DNA from: Vulcanimicrobiota bacterium | Lineage (GTDB): Bacteria > Vulcanimicrobiota > Xenobia > Xenobiales > JADMJV01 | Reading direction: 5' to 3' | Assembly: GCA_023447635.1 (NCBI GenBank) | Contig: JAEXNA010000254.1 | Coordinates: 43,676-107,675 of the forward strand | DNA length: 64,000 nucleotides | In this document: positions 42,759-50,701 of the stretch, piece after piece | How positions within the stretch are numbered: position 1 is the first letter of the stretch | How the letters are laid out: the number at the start of each line of letters is the position of its first letter | Notes under the pieces: generated by a model | Databases searched by the model: none | The model's input: only the letters and a program-made list of their open reading frames with translations | Told to the model about the DNA's origin: nothing | Translations under genes and position numbers: made by a program

Positions 42759-43877
42759 CTAGGTCCAGTTCAAGTAACGGTGCATCTCCTGGTAGGCGCC
42801 GGCGCTGATCGGGAGGTACTTATGCTCGGTCCATTCGCCCTGCACGTAAGCTCTCTCGACCCCGGCCGGGCCAAGGTGATCGGCGGTGACCAGTCCGTCG
42901 CCGGGCTGGAACGGAGGCAGTCCGTAATGGAAGGTTTTAGCGCCCTGGTAGCCCACGATCTGGAACCCTTCGGTGCGTGCCATCTGGGTATCCCAGCCGG
43001 CATTGAGCTTTTCCAGCGAGTCACTACCCACCGTCATGAACTCCATCGAGGGGCGATCTTCCGGGTCCAGGCCCAGATCGCTGAGCAGATAATCGACATC
43101 GTAGCCCTGGTCTTGAGCCTTGTAGGCAAAGTTCGACAAAGAAGCTAGACCGGCACCCATGTTGGGGGTGCCCACGAAGACCAGGCGACCGACGTCGCTG
43201 CCGCCCTGATCCAGGTAGGTGCGCGTGGCCAGACCGCCCTGGCTGTAAGCGATCACGTCGGGGGCAGGTCCGCCCACCGCACGACGCATCGCCTCGAGAT
43301 TGGCCTTGACCTGGGGAGCGGTGGTGGGCGGCGCTTCGCTGGTGTTGTTGAACACCGTGACGAAGACCTGGGCGTCTTTCGGGACTTCACCGTGGGGCAG
43401 CGGTTCGTTGCAGTTCTGGTCGTGGAAGAATTCGCCGTTGCGCAGGTAGTAAGTCTTGCCGCCGTTGGCGCCGTCGTCGGTCAACTTGTCGGTCAAGGGG
43501 CGGAAGCGGTCGTGCGAGGTGTCCCAGCCCGGAACCAGCATGATCGGGCGCTTGAGCGCCGCCGGGGGCAGATCTTTTAGGGGGCTGGCCTCGCCAAGAG
43601 GCAGTTTTTCCGTCGTGGTTACCCGATGGAACGCTTTCAGACCGCGGCGCATCACGTCGAGCCGGTGGATCTGGTCGCCCCAGGGCTGCGGGCTGTCGCT
43701 GGTCATCGCTTCGACCGCCAGTCCCGTGTAATAGAACGCTTCCTTCACCTTGCTGGCGATGGTCAGACCGGTCGCGGCCACTTTGCCCTTGAGGGTCAGT
43801 TCATCGCTGCCTTCTCTGGTCCACCGGTTAGGGTCGAGGCGAGAGAAGACGCTGCTATGACTGGACGTGATCTGCAT
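42759..43877 (-). CDS. Lipase-like alpha/beta-hydrolase (PGAP1/esterase-lipase type)
   Basis: A 372-residue protein without obvious signal peptide. PIMLVPGWDTSHDRFRPL marks the oxyanion region, Ser212 in VIAYSQGGLATRTYL is the nucleophile, GDGLVTADHL suggests the Asp, and TEHKYLPISAGAYQEMHRYL supplies the His. The first 100 residues are unassigned, and their style (GDQIHRLDVMRRGLKA) recalls the leader of the calpain-like neighbour. Substrate is unknown: a lipid, or a peptidoglycan or protein ester. It lies 100 bases upstream of the calpain-like gene in the same direction. Confidence 0.82.
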   Translation of the reverse strand: MQITSSHSSVFSRLDPNRWTREGSDELTLKGKVAATGLTIASKVKEAFYYTGLAVEAMTSDSPQPWGDQIHRLDVMRRGLKAFHRVTTTEKLPLGEASPLKDLPPAALKRPIMLVPGWDTSHDRFRPLTDKLTDDGANGGKTYYLRNGEFFHDQNCNEPLPHGEVPKDAQVFVTVFNNTSEAPPTTAPQVKANLEAMRRAVGGPAPDVIAYSQGGLATRTYLDQGGSDVGRLVFVGTPNMGAGLASLSNFAYKAQDQGYDVDYLLSDLGLDPEDRPSMEFMTVGSDSLEKLNAGWDTQMARTEGFQIVGYQGAKTFHYGLPPFQPGDGLVTADHLGPAGVERAYVQGEWTEHKYLPISAGAYQEMHRYLNWT

Positions 43878-43912
43878 TGACGCTACTTTAGCGCTGCTCT
43901 GTCACGAGAACG

Positions 43913-45055
43913 TTAATCGCGCCGACGGAGTTCGAACAGGACGATCTCTGGCGCGGCGCCGACCCGCAGGGGAAGCAGACTGGCCCCCACGCCTCGGGTC
44001 ACGAAAACCGGCCAACGCGGCCCCTGGGCCCAGCCGGCCAGGTACTTCAGCCCGAACCGAGAGCCGCTGACCACCGGGCCCACTCCTGGCAACACGACCT
44101 GCCCGCCGTGAGTGTGGCCGGACAGTTGCAGATCGACACGCTGGCTGCTGGCCAGCGCCGCAGGGTGTTCGGCCATGTCCGGGTTGTGGGACATCAGCAG
44201 GGTGGGGAGGTCCGGACCAGAGCCTCTCAGCGCCGCCGCAAGGTCGGGCCGTCCGGCCCCCAGGTCGTCCACTCCGGCCAGGCCCAGGCCTGTTTCGGCG
44301 GTCTCGCTCAGACGGCGGTCGGGCGTCAGAACGACCGAGCGGTTGTGCAGGGCCACTACACCGGCCTTTTCCAGGCAGGCCAGCGCTTCTGTCTCGCCTT
44401 CCCAGTGGTCGTGGTTGCCCAGAGTGGCCAGAGAGGCGATGGTCGGGCGAAGGCGGGACAGCGCCGCCGCGATGTCGCCGTAGTAAACCGAGGACTGCGA
44501 GATGAAGTCGCCTGGCATCAGAATCAGGTCGGGTTTCAAAGCGTTGACCTGTTCGACCACGGAAAGCAGATAGGCCTGGCCGATCGCCGGTCCTCGATGC
44601 AGATCGCTGACCAGCACAACTCTGAGTCCGTCCAGAGAAGGGGGGAGGTCGGGCAGGGGGAGGGGGAAGCGGAGCAGGCCGGGAGCCGGGTAGGCTCGGG
44701 CCACGCCGTACCCCGAGACGGCGACCACGCCGCCGCCCGCCAGAAAGGCGCGGCGGCCAGGCTTCAAGGGGATGGTGAGGCGAGTCCGCGCGGTCCTCAG
44801 CATCCCGATGTAGAAGGCAAACAGCAGCCAACCCAGGGGCAAAAGCGGAGGCTGCCATTTCAGGTGGAGCTCACACCAGAACTGGACCACGAGGGCGGGC
44901 AGCAGCGGGACCAGACCCAGAACCTTGAGCAGCGAGCCGGGGAGCAAACCGTAAGGCGCTCCTTTCAGCCACTGCCCTCCCTCCAACAGCAACCAGGCCA
45001 GCGTCGCCAACCCCAGAGGAGCGAAAACTTTACGAAGCAAAGCCATCATCGGCAT
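43913..45055 (-). CDS. Membrane-anchored metallophosphoesterase (YkuE-like)
   Basis: A 380-residue protein. The first 90 residues hold three hydrophobic segments, followed by a Tat-like stretch at residues 100-120 (GRRAFLAGGGVVAVSGYGVA). The calcineurin-like phosphoesterase motifs are all present: VSDLHRG, MPGDFIS, LGNHDHW, MSHNPDM and SGHTHGGQ. Relatives include YkuE/YaeI-type phosphodiesterases that hydrolyse lipid headgroups. Action on the outer face of the inner membrane fits. ATG 45055 or 45046 could start it. It precedes the divergent region of hldD by 47 bases. Confidence 0.88.
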   Translation of the reverse strand: MPMMALLRKVFAPLGLATLAWLLLEGGQWLKGAPYGLLPGSLLKVLGLVPLLPALVVQFWCELHLKWQPPLLPLGWLLFAFYIGMLRTARTRLTIPLKPGRRAFLAGGGVVAVSGYGVARAYPAPGLLRFPLPLPDLPPSLDGLRVVLVSDLHRGPAIGQAYLLSVVEQVNALKPDLILMPGDFISQSSVYYGDIAAALSRLRPTIASLATLGNHDHWEGETEALACLEKAGVVALHNRSVVLTPDRRLSETAETGLGLAGVDDLGAGRPDLAAALRGSGPDLPTLLMSHNPDMAEHPAALASSQRVDLQLSGHTHGGQVVLPGVGPVVSGSRFGLKYLAGWAQGPRWPVFVTRGVGASLLPLRVGAAPEIVLFELRRRD

Positions 45056-45102
45056 CCTAACCGAAGAAGCTTTGTGTTGTAAAGTGAGATCTTAAGAAGC
45101 TC

Positions 45103-46140
45103 CTAGGCTCGAGAGGCCCTGGCCTCGATCGTCAGCGCCTGCTCGAAGGAGCGGCGGATCTTCTGGAACGGTTGGTCGAGCCCCAGCCCGTGCAGGGTGC
45201 TAAGATCGGCTCGGGTGAAGTTCTGGTAGTGCTTTCGCAGGTCCGAGGGCATCGGGATAAACTCGAACGACGTTGGAATCTTCAGGGCGTCGAACAGGTC
45301 GCCGCCGATGTCGAGCCAGGTGACCGCTTCGCCCCGCCCGATGTTCACGAACAGTCCGGATTCGTTTAAGGAGACGCCTTTGAGAGCCAGGTCCAGAAGG
45401 CCCCAGGTCACCCGGCAGACGTCTTGGGCGGAGACGAAGTCGCGCTGCTGGTGCCCGCTGGCCAGCCCGTCAACGGTGCTTTCGAACAGGCGAAGCTTGC
45501 CCGTTTCGAGGATCTGTTTGCGCCCCCAGTGGAACACGCTGGCCTGGGCGGCCTTGTGCTCTTCGAACGGGCCGAAAACGTTGAAGTAGCGCATTCCAAA
45601 CCACACCGGCGGACGCGATTTCTGATCCAGGATCCAGCTGTCGAACTCTAGCTTCGACTGCCCGTACATGTTCATCGGAGTGTAGCGGTCGACGTCGTCC
45701 ACCGCGTCGGAAAAGCCCTGGGCGCCCGACCCGTAGACCGAGGCGCTAGAAGCGTAGAGCAACGGGATCCGGTGCTTGGCGCAGTAGTGGAACAGCGCTT
45801 GCGACGCCTCGACATTCTGGATGCGGAAGATCTCGGGGTCGGTGACCGTGGTGCTGGAGCAGGCGCCGTTATGGATCACGGCCAGGGGCGGTTCGCCCCA
45901 GGCGGCGGTGCGCTCTTCGATGGCGGCTACATTCCCGACGCTGCTGGCGTAATGATAGTTGGGAACGCCGCCCAGACGGGCGTGAGTGGCCCGGGTTTCG
46001 CTGGTGGGCAGGTCGGTGCCGAGCAGGAAATCGACCCGGGGAGCGTTCCCGGCGTAGGTCTCATCGTCTGGAAAGAGAAGCTGCAAAGCAAGATTATGCC
46101 CTACGAATCCGTTCACGCCCGTCAGGGCAAGCCAAGTCAT
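45103..46140 (-). CDS. hldD: ADP-L-glycero-D-manno-heptose 6-epimerase
   Basis: A 345-residue short-chain dehydrogenase-like epimerase. The Rossmann start is LALTGVNGFVGHNLA, the active-site region VIHNGACSSTT, and the catalytic Tyr-Lys pair MYGQSKLEFD. The signature RYFNVFGPFEEHKA and QQRDFVSAQDVC are those of HldD/RfaD. It makes the L,D-heptose of the lipopolysaccharide core, which supports an outer membrane with LPS. A related NAD-sugar epimerase is possible but less likely. Its 5' end overlaps the divergent GDSL gene by 45 bases. Confidence 0.9.
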   Translation of the reverse strand: MTWLALTGVNGFVGHNLALQLLFPDDETYAGNAPRVDFLLGTDLPTSETRATHARLGGVPNYHYASSVGNVAAIEERTAAWGEPPLAVIHNGACSSTTVTDPEIFRIQNVEASQALFHYCAKHRIPLLYASSASVYGSGAQGFSDAVDDVDRYTPMNMYGQSKLEFDSWILDQKSRPPVWFGMRYFNVFGPFEEHKAAQASVFHWGRKQILETGKLRLFESTVDGLASGHQQRDFVSAQDVCRVTWGLLDLALKGVSLNESGLFVNIGRGEAVTWLDIGGDLFDALKIPTSFEFIPMPSDLRKHYQNFTRADLSTLHGLGLDQPFQKIRRSFEQALTIEARASRA

Positions 46141-46791
46141 GGGAGGGCCGTTCTCCCTTCCCGAAGCGCCCCCTTCGTTCTTCTCCTGTTCCTGACGATT
46201 GCGCTGGGCGTGGTCGGCTGCGGCTCGAACACCGTACGAAACGCCGAGGGGAAACGCGAGGGGCCGGTGGTGATCCTGGGCGACAGTCTGGGCGCGGGTT
46301 ACGAAATGACGAAAGGCGACGGCTTCGTGGAAGTGCTCGGAGGTCGCCTGGGTATCGAGATCACCAACCTCTCCAAAAGTGGCATCACCACCGGGGACAC
46401 TCGGCCCCGGGTCAAGGAAGAGGTGCTGCCGCTGAAGCCTTCTCTGGTCTTGCTCCAGGTGGGAGGGAATGACGCCCTGCAGAAGGTCGACCCAGCCCGG
46501 ACCAAAGAGAACCTGGCCGCCATGATCGAGGAGCTGCAGGGAGCCGGGATTCCCGTGATCCTGCTGGGTGTCCGCGGCGGCTTACTTAACGACGACTACA
46601 AGGACGTCTATAAGGACCTGGCCTCGACCTATCAGACGGGATTCGTTCCCGACTTGCTCGACGGGATTCTGACCCACCCCGAGCTGAAAATCGACAGCAT
46701 TCATCCTAACGCCAAAGGCCATCAGGTGGTAGCCGACCACGTCGAGCCCGAACTGCGACGGGTGCTTGCCCTTATCGGAGGATTGCAATGA
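46096..46791 (+). CDS. GDSL/SGNH-family esterase, predicted lipoprotein
   Basis: A 231-residue protein. The only in-frame ATG that keeps the signal is at 46096, inside the start of hldD. The signal peptide ends at a lipobox (LTIALGVVGCGSN), so it should be lipidated after lspA cleavage. SGNH blocks are clear: ILGDSLGAGYEM (Ser), SKSGITTGDT (Gly), LQVGGNDAL (Asn) and DSIHPNAKGH (Asp, His). Relatives are TesA-type arylesterases and lysophospholipases. Its stop shares ATGA with the next gene. Confidence 0.88.
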   Translation: MPYESVHARQGKPSHGRAVLPSRSAPFVLLLFLTIALGVVGCGSNTVRNAEGKREGPVVILGDSLGAGYEMTKGDGFVEVLGGRLGIEITNLSKSGITTGDTRPRVKEEVLPLKPSLVLLQVGGNDALQKVDPARTKENLAAMIEELQGAGIPVILLGVRGGLLNDDYKDVYKDLASTYQTGFVPDLLDGILTHPELKIDSIHPNAKGHQVVADHVEPELRRVLALIGGLQ

Positions 46792-49448
46792 GCCTGCAGG
46801 TGATCATCTCTCACGTAGGGACCGACTTTGACGGTTTCGCCTCGATGATGCTGGCTTCGAAGCTGTACCCAGGCGCGCACATGGTGTTCCCGGGACGCCT
46901 GGGGCCCGGAGTTGAAGAGTTCTACAACTTGCACCGACGCCAGTTCCCGGTGCTTCCGCTGAAGCAGGCTTTGGAAGGGCCGCTGCAGCGCCTGATCGTG
47001 GTCGACACCCGGCTGGCCAGCCGCCTGGGGCCGTTCCGCGAGTACCTGCACCGCTCGGACATCGAGCTTCATATCTACGACCACCACCCCCCCAGCGCCG
47101 AGGCGGTGCGAGGCGACCAGGAATGGGTCGAGGCGGTGGGTGCCGCCGCCACTCTGCTGGTCGAGCGCTGCCGGGCCGAGGGTCATGAGATTTCCCCCCA
47201 GGAGGCGACCCTGGCGCTGATCGCGGTTCACGAAGAGACGGGTTCGTTCCGCTACTCTTCGACCACCGCCCGCGACCTGGCCGCGGCCGCTTACCTGATG
47301 GAGGCGGGAGCCAATCTCGAGGTGCTGAGCCACTTCTTGCGCGACCCGCTGACGGCGGCCCAGCGCGGCCTGTTAGAGGAGTATCTGTCCAAGGGCGAGC
47401 TGATCACCGGGCCGGCGGGCTCGCTCTACCTGGCTTCGGCCAGTCGAGAAAAGTCGGTCTTTGGACTGGGATTGCTGGCCTCTCGAGTTCTGGAAGTTCA
47501 GGGAACCGACGCGGTCTGCACGGTTCTGGAAGTGGCCGGTGAGACCAGCGTCGCCGGGCGCGCTTCCAGCGACGCTTTCGACATCGCGGCCTGGATGCAG
47601 CGTTGGGGTGGGGGAGGGCACCGCCGGGCGGCGGCGGCCTCGAAGCTCGAAGAGTCGCCCGAGCGGATCTGCGACGAACTTCGCGGTCTGGCCCTGACCG
47701 GAGACGCCCAGGTGATCACGGCAGCGGATCTGATGACCAGCGAAGTGTTCTCCTTGCGGGTCGGGGTCACCGTCGAGCAGGCCTCGCAAGCGCTGCGCCA
47801 GGCGGGACATCAGGCCGCCTGCATGCTCGACGAAAGGGACGGCCTGGTCGGTCTGGTCTCGCGCACCGACCTGGAAAAAGCGCTGGACCACAATTTGGGG
47901 CACGCTCCGGCGACTTCGGTGATGACTCACAAAGTGGTGCGGGTCAGCCCGTCCCACACCTCGGCCGAGGTGCGCCGAGTGGTGGTCGAACGCGGCGTCG
48001 GGACCATCCCGGTGATGGACGGCGAGCGCCTGGTAGGGATCATCAGCCGCTCGGACCTGCTTCGAGAGCTGTACACGCCGACCGAGGTCGACTGGGGTAC
48101 GGGGTCGGGCCTGAGCAGCGTCGACCTGTCGGTCATCCCGCAGCCCTATCGCGACTGGCTGGATGTGACCGAGGACCTGGCCGAAGAGCGTCACCTGCGT
48201 CTTTACGCCGTGGGCGGCTTCGTGCGCGATACGCTGCTCAAACGCGGGACCGAAGATCTGGACCTGGTTGTCGAAGGCGACTCGCGCGAACTGGCAACGT
48301 CGATCGCCCGACACTTCGGCGGTAAGGTGGTCGCCCACGAGAAGTACATGACCGCGACCGTGCGCTTCCCCGACGGCGCTAAACTCGACATCGCTCGGGC
48401 CCGCCGCGAGGTCTACTGCCGTCCGGCAGCGCTGCCCGAGGTAGCGGAAAGCGATTTGAAGTCGGACCTCTATCGGCGCGACTTTACCATCAACAGCCTG
48501 GCTATCCGGCTGGCCACCGATCTCCAGGGGTCGGTCATCGACTTTTTCGGAGGGCTGCAAGACCTGGAAGCGGGCGTCATCCGGGTGCTGCACAACCACT
48601 CGTTTTTCGATGACCCCAGCCGTATTCTTCGAGCTATCCGCTTCGAGCAGCGACTGGGCTTCACCATCGAGCCGAACACGCGTCAACTGATGAAGGCGGC
48701 GCTGGAGGCCGACGCGCTGACCTTGACTCGTCCGGAAAGGCTGAAGGAAGAGCTGAGGCTGGCCCTCTCCGAGACCGACCCGGTTAAAGTGCTCGACCGT
48801 TTCGAAGCGCTCAAGGTGCTCTCGCTGATTCACCCCGAGCTAAAGTTCAAAGGCAAGGTCAAGGAGCGCACCGAGCGCGCTTTGGCCTTACTCAAGGAGC
48901 ATCCCGACCTGCTCGAACGCCAGCACTTCTGGCACGTACCGATGTTCCTGTTCAGTCTAGAGCTTTCGGAAAAGGGAGCGGCCGAGCTTGGCCAGCGTTT
49001 CGGCTGGAAGGTGCTGGAGTGGCCCTGGGAACTGGCTCCGGCCATCGGTCGGATGTGCCGACGGCCGATGCGCCCGTCCGAGATCGCCAGGCTGTTGGAG
49101 AAGTTGACGCCGGTCGGGCTGATCATTTTCACGACCCTGTCGCCTCACGTCACCTTCGGACAGCGGTTGCAGCTGTACCTGAACAGCCTCCGTCACCAGA
49201 AGCCGATCCTCGACGGCAACGACCTGATGCAGGCCGGGGTGCCTGCCGGACCGGCCGTCTCGGCCTGGAAGAACGAGGCGTTCGATGCTCAGCGGGACGG
49301 CGAGTTCGACGACCGGGAAGGCGGCTGGCGATGGCTGCAGGCCCGACTGGACCCCTCCAACCCCTCCAACCCCTCGGGTCCCTCCAACCTGGAAGAGCTA
49401 GTGGCCGCCGCCCCCGGAGAGGGCGCTGACGATCCCCATAATCGGTAG
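46788..49448 (+). CDS. DHH-CBS-tRNA nucleotidyltransferase fusion (A-adding type)
   Basis: An 886-residue protein, coupled by ATGA to the GDSL gene. Domains in order: a DHH phosphoesterase (Asp13 and Asp15 in GTDFDGFAS, VVDTR, DHH at 98-100) with DHHA1 (GGGGHRRAAAA) at residues 1-300; two CBS repeats at about 305-425 (VSRTDLEKAL, ISRSDLLREL); and a class II tRNA nucleotidyltransferase core (YAVGGFVRDTLL, TEDLDLVVEGD, RRDFTINSLAIRL). Such fusions are known as A-adding enzymes that complete the CCA end where a separate CC-adding enzyme exists. CBS control by adenylates is plausible. The C-terminus carries a Ser-Asn-Pro repeat. Confidence 0.9.
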   Translation: MSLQVIISHVGTDFDGFASMMLASKLYPGAHMVFPGRLGPGVEEFYNLHRRQFPVLPLKQALEGPLQRLIVVDTRLASRLGPFREYLHRSDIELHIYDHHPPSAEAVRGDQEWVEAVGAAATLLVERCRAEGHEISPQEATLALIAVHEETGSFRYSSTTARDLAAAAYLMEAGANLEVLSHFLRDPLTAAQRGLLEEYLSKGELITGPAGSLYLASASREKSVFGLGLLASRVLEVQGTDAVCTVLEVAGETSVAGRASSDAFDIAAWMQRWGGGGHRRAAAASKLEESPERICDELRGLALTGDAQVITAADLMTSEVFSLRVGVTVEQASQALRQAGHQAACMLDERDGLVGLVSRTDLEKALDHNLGHAPATSVMTHKVVRVSPSHTSAEVRRVVVERGVGTIPVMDGERLVGIISRSDLLRELYTPTEVDWGTGSGLSSVDLSVIPQPYRDWLDVTEDLAEERHLRLYAVGGFVRDTLLKRGTEDLDLVVEGDSRELATSIARHFGGKVVAHEKYMTATVRFPDGAKLDIARARREVYCRPAALPEVAESDLKSDLYRRDFTINSLAIRLATDLQGSVIDFFGGLQDLEAGVIRVLHNHSFFDDPSRILRAIRFEQRLGFTIEPNTRQLMKAALEADALTLTRPERLKEELRLALSETDPVKVLDRFEALKVLSLIHPELKFKGKVKERTERALALLKEHPDLLERQHFWHVPMFLFSLELSEKGAAELGQRFGWKVLEWPWELAPAIGRMCRRPMRPSEIARLLEKLTPVGLIIFTTLSPHVTFGQRLQLYLNSLRHQKPILDGNDLMQAGVPAGPAVSAWKNEAFDAQRDGEFDDREGGWRWLQARLDPSNPSNPSGPSNLEELVAAAPGEGADDPHNR
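49352..49387 (+). repeat. Four 9-bp repeats (CCCCTCCAA type)
   Basis: Tandem units encode the Pro-Ser-Asn repeat near the end of the nucleotidyltransferase. The third unit has diverged. Slippage here would add or remove three residues and keep the frame. Confidence 0.65.
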
Positions 49449-50654
49449 GAACACGCCCAGAACGAAAACGAAGACCACGCCGCCGACCAGGATCATGGTC
49501 AGCGGCTCGATCAGCGAGGTCAGGCTTTTCAGCGAGTCGTCGAGCTGCCGTTTGTAGTAGTTCGCGACGCGCTGCAGCATAGGCGGCAGATCGCCGGTGG
49601 TTTCGCCCACGCTGACCATCTGCACGAACAGTTCCGGAAACACGTCCTGACGCTCGAAAGCCGAGGAGAGGTCGTTGCCCTGGCGGATGTCGATGGCAGC
49701 GGTACGAAGCGCGTTAGCGATCACCGCGTTCGAGGCCGACTCTGCGGTCAGTTCGACCGCTTCGAGCAGCGGCATGCCGCACTCGAGCAAGCGCGCCATG
49801 GTAGTGCTGGCTTCGGCGGTCTGCGAGATCTGCAGGTAGCTGCCCAGCAGCGGGAGCTTCAGCATGAAGTTCCCGATGGCGTCTTGCCCGTCCGTGGTCT
49901 GAGACAGTTTGTAGAAAACGGTACAACTCACAACGACCAGGATACCGAGCAATATCTCGTCCAGAGCGCTCCGAAATATGTGGGAGATAGAGAGCAACAT
50001 CATCGTCAGAGGGTACTGACTGAGGTCGACGTTGGCGCCTTTCCAGATCGGCTCGAAGCTAGGCAGGAGAAACGTCACCAGCGCCCAGCAGAGAATCGAC
50101 GAGAACAGAAAGACCATCGACGGGTACATCATGGCCGACCGGATCTTCCCGCGCAGTTCTAACTGCGCTTCCATCAGGTCGGCGATCCGGCGCAGCACGT
50201 CGTCGAGCGTCCCCGAGCGTTCTCCCACCTTCAAGAGCGCAAGCTGCACCTTAGAGAACACTCCGGGCTGGGCCGCCATCGCTTCGGCAAAGCCCTGGCC
50301 CGCACGGACCCGGTTGCCCACGTCGGCCAGCAGGCGCTTGGTCTTGTCGTGCCCGCAGAACCGCTGCAGCGAACTGACCGCCGTCACGATAGGAAGCCCG
50401 GCTTCGATCAGTTCGCCCAGTTGGCGGAACAGAAAGGCCAGCTGAGCTGGACGGATCCGGCTGAATTCGAGCGTGGGAAGGAAGGTACCGCCTGCGGTCT
50501 GGGCTACTGCTTCCTTCTGCGAAAGGTCGAGCAGCGTGAGGCCGTCAGCCTTGAGCTTGGTCATCGCTTCGCCGCGATTGGCAGCCTCCAGGCTGCCGCT
50601 GGTAACGGCGCCGTCTTTACTCAGCGCTTTGTATTCAAAGGTAAAATTGCCCAC
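49398..50654 (-). CDS. pilC: Type IV pilus / type II secretion inner-membrane platform protein
   Basis: A 418-residue protein of normal PilC/GspF length with the two T2SSF domains. The start is FTFEYKALSKDGAVTSGSLE. The first core reads FLFRQLGELIEAGLPIVTAV and SGTLDDVLRRIADLMEAQLE, the second ECGMPLLEAVELTAESASNA and VGETTGDLPPMLQRVANYY, with three membrane helices. It links the PilB ATPase to pilin polymerisation. The gene follows pilB on the same strand, and its 3' end overlaps the nucleotidyltransferase gene by 51 bases. Confidence 0.92.
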   Translation of the reverse strand: MGNFTFEYKALSKDGAVTSGSLEAANRGEAMTKLKADGLTLLDLSQKEAVAQTAGGTFLPTLEFSRIRPAQLAFLFRQLGELIEAGLPIVTAVSSLQRFCGHDKTKRLLADVGNRVRAGQGFAEAMAAQPGVFSKVQLALLKVGERSGTLDDVLRRIADLMEAQLELRGKIRSAMMYPSMVFLFSSILCWALVTFLLPSFEPIWKGANVDLSQYPLTMMLLSISHIFRSALDEILLGILVVVSCTVFYKLSQTTDGQDAIGNFMLKLPLLGSYLQISQTAEASTTMARLLECGMPLLEAVELTAESASNAVIANALRTAAIDIRQGNDLSSAFERQDVFPELFVQMVSVGETTGDLPPMLQRVANYYKRQLDDSLKSLTSLIEPLTMILVGGVVFVFVLGVFLPIMGIVSALSGGGGH

Positions 50655-50701
50655 CGGTTCATCCCCATTTTCGCTTTATCTCGCCAGGTCTGGTGAGAGG
50701 A

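Noticed and set aside
47373..48833. 486-codon minus-strand open frame
   Set aside because: Antisense to the DHH-CBS-nucleotidyltransferase with all its motifs; composition is atypical for protein.
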